Position numbers and translations under genes: made by a program. The notes under the pieces were generated by a model, which searched no databases, was not told the DNA's origin, and saw only the letters and a program-made list of their open reading frames with translations. DNA of 64,000 bases, taken from assembly GCF_039555335.1 (NCBI RefSeq), contig NC_092636.1, forward strand, positions 56,041,706-56,105,705. Direction: 5' to 3'. This DNA is from Amphiura filiformis (lineage: Eukaryota > Echinodermata > Ophiuroidea > Amphilepidida > Amphiuridae). Numbering within the stretch: the first letter of the stretch is position 1; the number at the start of each line of letters is the position of its first letter. This document shows, piece after piece, positions 46,501 to 58,610 of the stretch.

Positions 46501-49500
46501 ATGGTATGTTTAAAGCTATCTTCAGTAGATAGCAACAAGGGTCGGTTTGAAGTTATCTTCAGTAGATAGCAATGGTATGTTTAAAGTTATCTTCAGTAGA
46601 TAGCAACGGTATGTTCTTTAAGATAGCAAGGGTACGTTTTGTTATCTTCAGTAGGTAGCAAGGGTTTGTTTGAAGTTATTTTCAGTAGATAGCAAGGGTA
46701 TGCTTAAAGTTATCTTCAGTAGATAGCAAGGAGTTTGTTTAAAGGTATCTTCAGTAGATAGCAAGAGGTATGTTTAAAGTTATCGTCAGTAGATAGTAAT
46801 GGGTTGTTTAAAGTTATCTTCAGTAGGTAGCAAGGGTCTGTGTTTGAAGTTATTTTCAGTAGATAGCAATGGTATGTTTAAAGTTATCTTTTGAAGATAG
46901 CAAGGGTATGCTTAAAGTTATCTTCAGTAGATAGCAAGGAGTTTGTTTAAAATTATCTTCAGTAGATAGCAAGGTGTCTTTTAAAAGGTATCTTCAGTAG
47001 ATAGCAAGAGGTTTGTTTAAAGTTATCGTCAGTAGATAGTAATGGTTTGCTTAAAGTTATCTTCAGTAGGTAGCAAGGGTCTGTTTGAAGTTATTTTCAG
47101 TAGATAGCAATGGTATGTTTAAAGTTATCTCTTGTAGATAGCAAGGGTATGCTGAAAGTTATCTTCAGTAGATAGCAAGGGTCGGTTTGAAGTTATCTTC
47201 AGTAGATAGCAATGGTATGTTTAAAGCTATCTTCAGTAGATAGCAACAAGGGTCGGTTTGAAGTTATCTTCAGTAGATAGCAATGGTATGTTTAAAGTTA
47301 TCTTCAGTAGATAGCAACGGTATGTTCTTTAAGATAGCAAGGGTACGTTTTGTTATCTTCAGTAGGTAGCAAGGGTTTGTTTGAAGTTATTTTCAGTAGA
47401 TAGCAAGGGTATGCTTAAAGTTATCTTCAGTAGATAGCAAGGAGTTTGTTTAAAGGTATCTTCAGTAGATAGCAAGAGGTATGTTTAAAGTTATCGTCAG
47501 TAGATAGTAATGGGTTGTTTAAAGTTATCTTCAGTAGGTAGCAAGGGTCTGTGTTTGAAGTTATTTTCAGTAGATAGCAATGGTATGTTTAAAGTTATCT
47601 TTTGAAGATAGCAAGGGTATGCTTAAAGTTATCTTCAGTAGATAGCAAGGAGTTTGTTTAAAGGTATCTTCAGTAGATAGCAAGAGGTTTGTTTAAAGTT
47701 ATCGTCAGTAGATAGTAATGGTTTGTTTAAAGTTATCTTCAGTAGGTAGCAAGGGTCTGTTTGAAGTTATTTTCAGTAGATAGCAATGGTATGTTTAAAG
47801 TTATCTTTTGTAGATAGCAAGGGTATGCTTAAAGTTATCTTCAGTAGATAGCAATGGTATGTTTAAAGCTATCTTCAATAGATAGTAAGGAGTTTGTTTA
47901 AAATTATCTTCAGTAATGGGTTGTTTAAAGTTATCTTCAGTAGGTAGCAAGGGTCTGTGTTTGAAGTTATTTTCAGTAGATAGCAATGGTATGTTTAAAG
48001 TTATCTTTTGTAGATAGCAAGGGTATGCTTAAAGTTATCTTCAGTAGATAGCAAGGAGTTTGTTTAAAGGTATCTTCAGTAGATAGCAAGAGGTTTGTTT
48101 AAAGTTATCGTCAGTAGATAGTAATGGTTTGTTTAAAGTTATCTTCAGTAGGTAGCAAGGGTCTGTTTGAAGTTATTTTCAGTAGATAGCAATGGTATGT
48201 TTAAAGTTATCTTTTGTAGATAGCAAGGGTATGCTTAAAGTTATCTTCAGTAGATAGCAAGGGTCGGTTTGAAGTTATCTTCAGTAGATAGCAATGGTAT
48301 GTTTAAAATTATCTTCAGTAGATAGCAAGGTGTCTTAAAAGGTATCTTCAGTAGATAGCAAGAGGTATGTTTAAAGTTATCGTCAGTAGATAGTAATGGT
48401 TTGCTTAAAGTTATCTTCAGTAGGTAGCAAGGGTCTGTTTGAAGTTATTTTCAGGAGATAGCAATGGTATGTTTAAAGTTATCTCTTGTAGATAGCAAGG
48501 GTATGCTTAAAGTTATCTTCAGTAGATAGCAAGGGTCGGTTTGAAGTTATCTTCAGTAGATAGCAATGGTATGTTTAAAGCTATCTTCAGTAGATAGCAA
48601 CAAGGGTCGGTTTGAAGTTATCTTCAGTAGATAGCAATGGTATGTTTAAAGTTATCTTCAGTAGATAGCAACGGTATGTTCTTTAAGATAGCAAGGGTAC
48701 GTTTTGTTATCTTCAGTAGGTAGCAAGGGTTTGTTTGAAGTTATTTTCAGTAGATAGCAAGGGTATGCTTAAAGTTATCTTCAGTAGATAGCAAGGAGTT
48801 TGTTTAAAGGTATCTTCAGTAGATAGCAAGAGGTATGTTTAAAGTTATCGTCAGTAGATAGTAATGGGTTGTTTAAAGTTATCTTCAGTAGGTAGCAAGG
48901 GTCTGTGTTTGAAGTTATTTTCAGTAGATAGCAATGGTATGTTTAAAGTTATCTTTTGAAGATAGCAAGGGTATGCTTAAAGTTATCTTCAGTAGATAGC
49001 AAGGAGTTTGTTTAAAATTATCTTCAGTAGATAGCAAGGTGTCTTTTAAAAGGTATCTTCAGTAGATAGCAAGAGGTTTGTTTAAAGTTATCGTCAGTAG
49101 ATAGTAATGGTTTGCTTAAAGTTATCTTCAGTAGGTAGCAAGGGTCTGTTTGAAGTTATTTTCAGTAGATAGCAATGGTATGTTTAAAGTTATCTCTTGT
49201 AGATAGTAAGGGTATGCTGAAAGTTATCTTCAGTAGATAGCAAGGGTCGGTTTGAAGTTATCTTCAGTAGATAGCAATGGTATGTTTAAAGCTATCTTCA
49301 GTAGATAGCAACAAGGGTCGGTTTGAAGTTATCTTCAGTAGATAGCAATGGTATGTTTAAAGTTATCTTCAGTAGATAGCAACGGTATGTTCTTTAAGAT
49401 AGCAAGGGTACGTTTTGTTATCTTCAGTAGGTAGCAAGGGTTTGTTTGAAGTTATTTTCAGTAGATAGCAAGGGTATGCTTAAAGTTATCTTCAGTAGAT

Positions 49501-52500
49501 AGCAAGGAGTTTGTTTAAAGGTATCTTCAGTAGATAGCAAGAGGTATGTTTAAAGTTATCGTCAGTAGATAGTAATGGGTTGTTTAAAGTTATCTTCAGT
49601 AGGTAGCAAGGGTCTGTGTTTGAAGTTATTTTCAGTAGATAGCAATGGTATGTTTAAAGTTATCTTTTGAAGATAGCAAGGGTATGCTTAAAGTTATCTT
49701 CAGTAGATAGCAAGGAGTTTGTTTAAAGGTATCTTCAGTAGATAGCAAGAGGTTTGTTTAAAGTTATCGTCAGTAGATAGTAATGGTTTGTTTAAAGTTA
49801 TCTTCAGTAGGTAGCAAGGGTCTGTTTGAAGTTATTTTCAGTAGATAGCAATGGTATGTTTAAAGTTATCTTTTGTAGATAGCAAGGGTATGCTTAAAGT
49901 TATCTTCAGTAGATAGCAATGGTATGTTTAAAGCTATCTTCAATAGATAGTAAGGAGTTTGTTTAAAATTATCTTCAGTAATGGGTTGTTTAAAGTTATC
50001 TTCAGTAGGTAGCAAGGGTCTGTGTTTGAAGTTATTTTCAGTAGATAGCAATGGTATGTTTAAAGTTATCTTTTGTAGATAGCAAGGGTATGCTTAAAGT
50101 TATCTTCAGTAGATAGCAAGGAGTTTGTTTAAAGGTATCTTCAGTAGATAGCAAGAGGTTTGTTTAAAGTTATCGTCAGTAGATAGTAATGGTTTGTTTA
50201 AAGTTATCTTCAGTAGGTAGCAAGGGTCTGTTTGAAGTTATTTTCAGTAGATAGCAATGGTATGTTTAAAGTTATCTTTTGTAGATAGCAAGGGTATGCT
50301 TAAAGTTATCTTCAGTAGATAGCAAGGGTCGGTTTGAAGTTATCTTCAGTAGATAGCAATGGTATGTTTAAAATTATCTTCAGTAGATAGCAAGGTGTCT
50401 TAAAAGGTATCTTCAGTAGATAGCAAGAGGTATGTTTAAAGTTATCGTCAGTAGATAGTAATGGTTTGCTTAAAGTTATTTTCAGTAGGTAGCAAGGGTC
50501 TGTTTGAAGTTATTTTCAGTAGATAGCAATGGTATGTTTAAAGTTACCTTTTGTAGATAGCAAGGGTATGCTTAAAGTTATCTTCAGTAGATAGCAACAA
50601 GGGTCGGTTTGAAGTTATCTTCAGTAGATAGCAATGGTATGTTCTTAAAGATAGCAAGGGTACGTTTAAAGTTATCTTCAGTAGATAGCAAGGAGTTTGT
50701 TTAAACTTATCTTCAGTAGGTAGCAAGGGTTTGTTTGAAGTTATTTTCAGTAGATAGCAATGGTATGCTTAAAGTTATCTTCAGTAGATAGCAAGGGTCG
50801 GTTTAAAGTTATCTTCAGTAGATAGCAAGGGTACGTTTAAAGTTATCTTCAGTAGATAGCAAGGAGTTTGTTTAAAATTATCTTCAGTAGATAGCAAGGT
50901 GTCTTTTAAAAGGTATCTTCAGTAGATAGCAAGAGGTTTGTTTAAAGTTATCGTCAGTAGATAGTAATGGTTTGCTTAAAGTTATCTTCAGTAGGTAGCA
51001 AGGGTCTGTTTGAAGTTATTTTCAGTAGATAGCAATGGTATGTTTAAAGTTATCTCTTGTAGATAGCAAGGGTATGCTTAAAGTTATCTTCAGTAGATAG
51101 CAAGGGTCGGTTTGAAGTTATCTTCAGTAGATAGCAATGGTATGTTTAAAGCTATCTTCAGTAGATAGCAACAAGGGTCGGTTTGAAGTTATCTTCAGTA
51201 GATAGCAATGGTATGTTTAAAGTTATCTTCAGTAGATAGCAACGGTATGTTCTTTAAGATAGCAAGGGTACGTTTTGTTATCTTCAGTAGGTAGCAAGGG
51301 TATGCTTAAAGTTTTCTTCAGTAGATAGCAAGGAGTTTGTTTAAAGTTATCTTCAGTAGATAGCAAGGTGTCTTTTAAAAGGTATCTTCAGTAGATAGCA
51401 AGAGGTATGTTTAAAGTTATCGTCAGTAGATAGTAATGGGTTGTTTAAAGTTATCTTCAGTAGGTAGCAAGGGTCTGTGTTTGAAGTTATTTTCAGTAGA
51501 TAGCAATGGTATGTTTAAAGTTATCTTTTGAAGATAGCAAGGGTATGCTTAAAGTTATCTTCAGTAGATAGCAAGGAGTTTGTTTAAAGGTATCTTCAGT
51601 AGATAGCAAGAGGTATGTTTAAAGTTATCGGCAGTAGATAGTAATGGTTTGTTTAAAGTTATCTTCAGTAGGTAGCAAGGGTCTGTTTGAAGTTATTTTC
51701 AGTAGATAGCAGTAGATAGCAAGGGTATGCTTAAAGTTATCTTCAGTAGATAGCAAGGGTCGGTTTGAAGTTATCTTCAGTAGATAGCAATGGTATGTTT
51801 AAAGCTATCTTCAGTAGATAGTAAGGAGTTTGTTTAAAATTATCTTCAGTAGATAGCAAGGTGTCTTAAAAGGTATCTTCAGTAGATATAAAGTTATCGT
51901 CAGTAGATAGTAATGGTTTGCTTAAAGTTATTTTCAGTAGGTAGCAAGGGTCTGTTTGAAGTTATTTTCAGTAGATAGCAATGGTATGTTTAAAGTTACC
52001 TTTTGTAGATAGCAAGGGTATGCTTAAAGTTATCTTCAGTAGATAGCAACAAGGGTCGGTTTGAAGTTATCTTCAGTAGATAGCAATGGTATGTTCTTAA
52101 AGATAGCAAAGGTACGTTTAAAGTTATCTTCAGTAGATAGCAAGGAGTTTGTTTAAAATTATCTTCAGTAGGTAGCAAGAGGTTTGTTTAAAGTTATCGT
52201 CAGTAGATAGTAATGGTTTGTTTAAAGTTATCTTCAGTAGGTAGCAAGGGTCTGTTTGAAGTTATTTTCAGTAGATAGCAATGGTATGTTTAAAGTTATC
52301 TTTTGTAGATAGCAAGGGTATGCTTAAAGTTATCTTCAGTAGATAGCAAGGGTCGGTTTGAAGTTATCTTCAGTAGATAGCAATGGTATGTTTAAAGCTA
52401 TCTTCAATAGATAGTAAGGAGTTTGTTTAAAATTATCTTCAGTAATGGGTTGTTTAAAGTTATCTTCAGTAGGTAGCAAGGGCCTGTGTTTGAAGTTATT

Positions 52501-55500
52501 TTCAGTAGATAGCAATGGTATGTTTAAAGTTATCTTTTGTAGATAGCAAGGGTATGTTTAAAGTTATCTTCAGTAGATAGCAAGGAGTTTGTTTAAAGGT
52601 ATCTTCAGTAGATAGCAAGAGGTTTGTTTAAAGTTATCGTCAGTAGATAGTAATGGTTTGTTTAAAATTATCTTCAGTAGGTAGCAAGGGTCTGTTTGAA
52701 GTTATTTTCAGTAGATAGCAATGGTATGTTTAAAGTTATCTTTTGTAGATAGCAAGGGTATGCTTAAAGTTATCTTCAGTAGATAGCAAGGGTCGGTTTG
52801 AAGTTATCTTCAGTAGATAGCAATGGTATGTTTAAAGCTATCTTCAATAGATAGTAAGGAGTTTGTTTAAAATTATCTTCAGTAGATAGCAAGGTGTCTT
52901 AAAAGGTATCTTCAGTAGATAGCAAGAGGTATGTTTAAAGTTATCGTCAGTAGATAGTAATGGTTTGCTTAAAGTTATTTTCAGTAGGTAGCAAGTGTCT
53001 GTTTGAAGTTATTTTCAGTAGATAGCAATGGTATGTTTAAAGTTACCTTTTGTAGATAGCAAGGGTATGCTTAAAGTTATCTTCAGTAGATAGCAACAAG
53101 GGTCGGTTTGAAGTTATCTTCAGTAGATAGCAATGGTATGTTCTTAAAGATAGCAAGGGTACGTTTAAAGTTATCTTCAGTAGATAGCAAGGAGTTTGTT
53201 TAAAATTATCTTCAGTAGGTAGCAAGGGTTTGTTTGAAGTTATTTTCAGTAGATAGCAATGGTATGCTTAAAGTTATCTTCAGTAGATAGCAAGGGTATG
53301 TTCTTAAAGATAGCAAGGGTACGTTTAAAGTTATCTTCAGTAGATAGCAAGGAGTTTGTTTAAAATTATCTTCAGTAGATAGCAAGGTGTCTTTTAAAAG
53401 GTATCTTCAGTAGATAGCAAGAGGTTTGTTTAAAGTTATCGTCAGTAGATAGTAATGGTTTGCTTAAAGTTATCTTCAGTAGGTAGCAAGGGTCTGTTTG
53501 AAGTTATTTTCAGTAGATAGCAATGGTATGTTTAAAGTTATCTCTTGTAGATAGCAAGGGTATGCTTAAAGTTATCTTCAGTAGATAGCAAGGGTCGGTT
53601 TGAAGTTATCTTCAGTAGATAGCAATGGTATGTTTAAAGCTATCTTCAGTAGATAGCAACAAGGGTCGGTTTGAAGTTATCTTCAGTAGATAGCAATGGT
53701 ATGTTTAAAGTTATCTTCAGTAGATAGCAACGGTATGTTCTTTAAGATAGCAAGGGTACGTTTTGTTATCTTCAGTAGGTAGCAAGGGTATGCTTAAAGT
53801 TTTCTTCAGTAGATAGCAAGGAGTTTGTTTAAAGTTATCTTCAGTAGATAGCAAGGTGTCTTTTAAAAGGTATCTTCAGTAGATAGCAAGAGGTATGTTT
53901 AAAGTTATCGTCAGTAGATAGTAATGGGTTGTTTAAAGTTATCTTCAGTAGGTAGCAAGGGTCTGTGTTTGAAGTTATTTTCAGTAGATAGCAATGGTAT
54001 GTTTAAAGTTATCTTTTGAAGATAGCAAGGGTATGCTTAAAGTTATCTTCAGTAGATAGCAAGGAGTTTGTTTAAAGGTATCTTCAGTAGATAGCAAGAG
54101 GTTTGTTTAAAGTTATCGGCAGTAGATAGTAATGGTTTGTTTAAAGTTATCTTCAGTAGGTAGCAAGGGTCTGTTTGAAGTTATTTTCAGTAGATAGCAA
54201 TGGTATGTTTAAAGTTATCTTTTGTAGATAGCAAGGGTATGCTTAAAGTTATCTTCAGTAGATAGCAAGGGTCGGTTTGAAGTTATCTTCAGTAGATAGC
54301 AAGGAGTTTGTTTAAAGGTATCTTCAGTAGATAGCAAGAGGTTTGTTTAAAGTTATCGGCAGTAGATAGTAATGGTTTGTTTAAAGTTATCTTCAGTAGG
54401 TAGCAAGGGTCTGTTTGAAGTTATTTTCAGTAGATAGCAATGGTATGTTTAAAGTTATCTTTTGTAGATAGCAAGGGTATGCTTAAAGTTATCTTCAGTA
54501 GATAGCAAGGGTCGGTTTGAAGTTATCTTCAGTAGATAGCAATGGTATGTTTAAAGCTATCTTCAGTAGATAGTAAGGAGTTTGTTTAAAATTATCTTCA
54601 GTAGATAGCAAGGTGTCTTAAAAGGTATCTTCAGGAGATAGCAAGAGGTATGTTTAAAGTTATCGTCAGTAGATAGTAATGGTTTGCTTAAAGTTATTTT
54701 CAGTAGGTAGCAAGGGTCTGTTTGAAGTTATTTTCAGTAGATAGCAATGGTATGTTTAAAGTTACCTTTTGTAGATAGCAAGGGTATGCTTAAAGTTATC
54801 TTCAGTAGATAGCAACAAGGGTCGGTTTGAAGTTATCTTCAGTAGATAGCAATGGTATGTTCTTAAAGATAGCAAAGGTACGTTTAAAGTTATCTTCAGT
54901 AGATAGCAAGGAGTTTGTTTAAAATTATCTTCAGTAGGTAGCAAGAGGTTTGTTTAAAGTTATCGTCAGTAGATAGTAATGGTTTGTTTAAAGTTATCTT
55001 CAGTAGGTAGCAAGGGTCTGTTTGAAGTTATTTTCAGTAGATAGCAATGGTATGTTTAAAGTTATCTTTTGTAGATAGCAAGGGTATGCTTAAAGTTATC
55101 TTCAGTAGATAGCAAGGGTCGGTTTGAAGTTATCTTCAGTAGATAGCAATGGTATGTTTAAAGCTATCTTCAATAGATAGTAAGAAGTTTGTTTAAAATT
55201 ATCTTCAGTAATGGGTTGTTTAAAGTTATCTTCAGTAGGTAGCAAGGGCCTGTGTTTGAAGTTATTTTCAGTAGATAGCAATGGTATGTTTAAAGTTATC
55301 TTTTGTAGATAGCAAGGGTATGCTTAAAGTTATCTTCAGTAGATAGCAAGGAGTTTGTTTAAAGGTATCTTCAGTAGATAGCAAGAGGTTTGTTTAAAGT
55401 TATCGTCAGTAGATAGTAATGGTTTGTTTAAAATTATCTTCAGTAGGTAGCAAGGGTCTGTTTGAAGTTATTTTCAGTAGATAGCAATGGTATGTTTAAA

Positions 55501-56699
55501 GTTATCTTTTGTAGATAGCAAGGGTATGCTTAAAGTTATCTTCAGTAGATAGCAAGGGTCGGTTTGAAGTTATCTTCAGTAGATAGCAATGGTATGTTTA
55601 AAGCTATCTTCAATAGATAGTAAGGAGTTTGTTTAAAATTATCTTCAGTAGATAGCAAGGTGTCTTAAAAGGTATCTTCAGTAGATAGCAAGAGGTATGT
55701 TTAAAGTTATCGTCAGTAGATAGTAATGGTTTGCTTAAAGTTATTTTCAGTAGGTAGCAAGTGTCTGTTTGAAAGCAATGGTATGTTTAAAGTTACCTTT
55801 TGTAGATAGCAAGGGTATGCTTAAAGTTATCTTCAGTAGATAGCAACAAGGGTCGGTTTGAAGTTATCTTCAGTAGATAGCAATGGTATGTTCTTAAAGA
55901 TAGCAAGGGTACGTTTAAAGTTATCTTCAGTAGATAGCAAGGAGTTTGTTTAAAATTATCTTCAGTAGGTAGCAAGGGTTTGTTTGAAGTTATTTTCAGT
56001 AGATAGCAATGGTATGCTTAAAGTTATCTTCAGTAGATAGCAAGGGTATGTTCTTAAAGATAGCAAGGGTACGTTTAAAGTTATCTTCAGTAGATAGCAA
56101 GGAGTTTGTTTAAAATTATCTTCAGTAGATAGCAAGGTGTCTTTTAAAAGGTATCTTCAGTAGATAGCAAGAGGTTTGTTTAAAGTTATCGTCAGTAGAT
56201 AGTAATGGTTTGCTTAAAGTTATCTTCAGTAGGTAGCAAGGGTCTGTTTGAAGTTATTTTCAGTAGATAGCAATGGTATGTTTAAAGTTATCTCTTGTAG
56301 ATAGCAAGGGTATGCTTAAAGTTATCTTCAGTAGATAGCAAGGGTCGGTTTGAAGTTATCTTCAGTAGATATCAATGGTATGTTTAAAGCTATCTTCAGT
56401 AGATAGCAACAAGGGTCGGTTTGAAGTTATCTTCAGTAGATAGCAATGGTATGTTTCAAGTTATCTTCAGTAGATAGCAACGGTATGTTCTTTAAGATAG
56501 CAAGGGTACGTTTTGTTATCTTCAGTAGGTAGCAAGGGTATGCTTATAGTTTTCTTCAGTAGATAGCAAGGAGTTTGTTTAAAGTTATCTTCAGTATAGA
56601 TAGCAAGGTGTCTTTTAAAAGGTATCTTCAGTAGATAGCAAGAGGTATGTTTAAAGTTATCGTCAGTAGATAGTAATGGGTTGTTTAAAGTTATCTTCA
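43518..56699 (+). repeat. 13.2-kb satellite of about 34-bp units with GATA palindromes
   Basis: Tandem units of 33-35 bases with core GTTATCTTCAGTAGATAGCA followed by a variable AGGGTATGCTTAAA / AGGGTCGGTTTGAA / ATGGTATGTTTAAA / AGGAGTTTGTTTAAA tail; roughly 380 units. Within the core, TTATCT (complement AGATAA) and AGATAG are both WGATAR words facing each other across 5 bases. In units with GCTATCTTCAGTAGATAGC the arms pair perfectly. The left edge (43518-44100) is diverged, with a non-matching stretch at about 43710-43990; the middle and right are homogeneous. The right edge is abrupt at 56699. Units are not multiples of 3 and reverse open frames (60-77 codons) are repeat artefacts. It would lie in intron 1 of gene B if the distal exon is used. 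Confidence 0.95.
46264..50460 (+). repeat. Two tandem 2,065-bp higher-order repeats
   Basis: Diagnostic variants recur with exactly 2,065-base spacing: TTTTCAGGAGATAGC (46384 and 48449), GTAAGGAGTTTG after CAATAGATA (47885 and 49950), TCAGTAATGGGTTG (47911 and 49976). The copies are nearly identical over their whole length. Within each copy, GTTCTTTAAGATAGC recurs about 714 bases apart. The same marker appears later at about 51247, 53728 and 56487 with larger, unequal spacing, showing further mosaic duplication. Confidence 0.85.
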
Positions 56700-57110
56700 A
56701 CCTTTTTTGGTTCTACAAAGAACCCAACTGAAACCCAATGGGGTTCTTTGTAGAACCAAAAAAGGTTCTGTAGCCAAGAAAAAGGTTCTTTGTAGAACCT
56801 TAAGCTTGAAGAACCTTTAAGGAATCTTAAAGAAAGAACCGTCAAAGGGTTCTTAGTAGAACAGAAAAATGGTTTTTTTATCCAAGAAAATGATTTTTTA
56901 GTACCAAAATGGGTTAACACTACATTTTACTTTTCGTAACTTTGTGCTGAGTCCCTGAATGAATGAATTAGAATGTCCCCAGGCCTACTTAAATCTTTAA
57001 GGTTCTTTATAAAACCTTTTAAGGTTCTTTTTAGAACCTTATTACTGCTTAGGGTTCTACATAGAGAACAAAAAAAGGTTCTAAATAGCACCTTTTTTTC
57101 TGAGAGTGTA
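56700..57110. mobile_element. Foldback-type element rich in AAGGTTCT/AGAACCTT
   Basis: Starts immediately after the last satellite unit. A hairpin AACCTTTTTTGGTTCTACAA ... TTGTAGAACCAAAAAAGGTT lies at 56699-56767, followed by many AGAACCTT/AAGGTTCT words. It ends in AAAAAAAGGTTCTAAATAGC, then ACCTTTTTTTCTGAGAGTGT at about 57071-57110; the latter looks like a terminal repeat, but no left counterpart was found. No coding capacity. Confidence 0.5.
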
Positions 57111-57305
57111 CGGTCGGGCGGTTTCACAAGTTGCCGGCTCTATCATGCCAATCGCCGCCTGATTTTTAAAAAAAAGGCCCATCCAGTGTGCCAAAATTGC
57201 TTGCCCCCCCTCGGCTTGCCAAAAATTGCTTGCACCCCACTTTTGGGCCCCATTTACCCCTGAGACGAATCGTCTCAGATTTACCCCCCCCCCCCCAGCC
57301 CCAGG

Positions 57306-57829
57306 CAGGGGCGTAACCAGACCTGACCTTCCGGGGGGGGGGGGGGGCAAGATTGAAAAATTTCCCAATTTTTGACCAAAGTTATTTAGGCCTATGTGCG
57401 CATCGCGAGCGGCTTGCCACGAAGTGATAAACGGGTGGGGTCCGCCTTAGGGCCCCTGGTGGGGTCCAGGGGCATAGCCACGGCGGGGGTCAAGGGGGCG
57501 GAGCCCCCTGAAGCTCATAGTTTTTGGCATAGGCCTATTAGAAGAATCCAGTGTTCAGAGTACAAAATTTCACAATGAAAGTAGGCCCTAGTATAGATCT
57601 TCTTCCCTCTTTCTTTCCCTTTTCTCTTCTCCCTTCCCCTTTTCTCTTCTCCCTTCCCCTTTTTTCTTCCCTCTTTTTTTTTTTTTTTTTCTCTTTTCTC
57701 TTTTCCCTCTTTTTTTTTTCCTCTTTTTCTCTCCTTCCCCCCTTTTCCCTTCCCAATTTTTTGCTCTTCTTCCCAGTTTTTTTGTGTCCGGGGGGCAGCT
57801 TGCCCCCCCCCCCACTGGTTACGCCACTG
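57306..57829. mobile_element. 524-bp hAT element with 8-bp target duplication
   Basis: Ends CAGGGGCGTAACCAG (57306-57320) and CTGGTTACGCCACTG (57815-57829). GCCCCAGG directly flanks both sides (57298-57305 and 57830-57837). The interior holds a 180-base CT-rich tract (57600-57780), which creates 75-123 residue low-complexity frames on both strands; these are not genes. Confidence 0.85.
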
Positions 57830-58270
57830 GCCCCAGGGCTCATAATTATTGCGCAGTCCCTGGTTTTCCTTGTGATTACATCATTTCTTTTTATAGCAAT
57901 TAACACCATGTGACATGGTGAAACTTTACTGAGCTTCTTTGCATGCGTGTCATGCTGATTTTATTTCTTATCCTAAAAGTCTTTTAGTTGGTCACAATTG
58001 TATCTAGTTTGTTGTCATGTCTCATACTATCTAGAAGACGATTATATTATGTGCTATAAAATTATATTTTACAGACTGACAAGAGATGATGTAAAAAGAC
58101 ACAGGACTTATACCAGATAAAAACAAGTGTGTGATTTCTCAGTCGCCGGTTTTGTCTGGTTTTGTGATGTGTTTTTAGTATCGAAGGATTGTGATCGGAG
58201 TGAGAAAACAATGGTTTTGGCGACTTTTTGTTGATGAAAAGAGGTGATCGCATGACATTTATTAGACAAC

Positions 58271-58301
58271 ATGTTCCGCCTACTACAGGGCTTTCCAAGA
58301 G
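58271..58301 (+). CDS. Gene B, candidate proximal first coding exon
   Basis: ATG at 58271 opens MFRLLQGFPR and ends at AAGAG|GTAAGATG (GT at 58302), a strong donor, leaving one base of a split codon. Joined to 61981 it gives G+CC = Ala and then LRNTIQAGHYRTP. The combined start is arginine-rich, amphipathic and free of acidic residues for over 30 positions, as in a mitochondrial presequence (inference). The exon extends upstream as 5' UTR for an unknown distance. It competes with the distal exon at 41712; both fit the same phase, so alternative promoters are possible. I could not place a TATA box or initiator. Confidence 0.5.
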
Positions 58302-58610
58302 GTAAGATGCATTTCTTATTTCTTCGTAAATTTTGATGCAAAGCGAGGTCAATTTTAGGCCACGTAAAGTCAATGCAGCAATGCCAATGATGCACAGCAG
58401 GTGTAAGCTTACATCGTTGATAGAAAATGGGTCATGTTTACCGTGGCATAAATACGTACATGATCTGATGATCAACAGCTGTAGTAAACAAGTAGGCTAG
58501 CTTAAATGTCAAACCAGGGAAGTCTTGACTTCTTGCTGACATTTAAGTAATTGACAGAATCAAAATACAAACTTTATGATCATGTGATGTATGTAGTGAC
58601 TAGTGACAGT

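Noticed and set aside
43518..56699. CRISPR-like array
   Set aside because: Units abut directly, without unique spacers, and the DNA is nuclear eukaryotic.
45849..56700. Repeated 60-77 residue reverse-strand ORFs (YLLKITLN / STEDNFK-type) across the array
   Set aside because: They arise because some 34-bp units lack stops in one frame. The unit length is not a multiple of three, the frames start and stop with variant units, and there are no splice or start signals.
57538..57913. 120-residue ORFs on both strands
   Set aside because: Generated by a CT/GA-rich tract inside a hAT element; low complexity only.
58062..58475. 137-residue reverse ORF
   Set aside because: No recognisable domain, overlaps the candidate forward first exon of gene B, and has no splice support.
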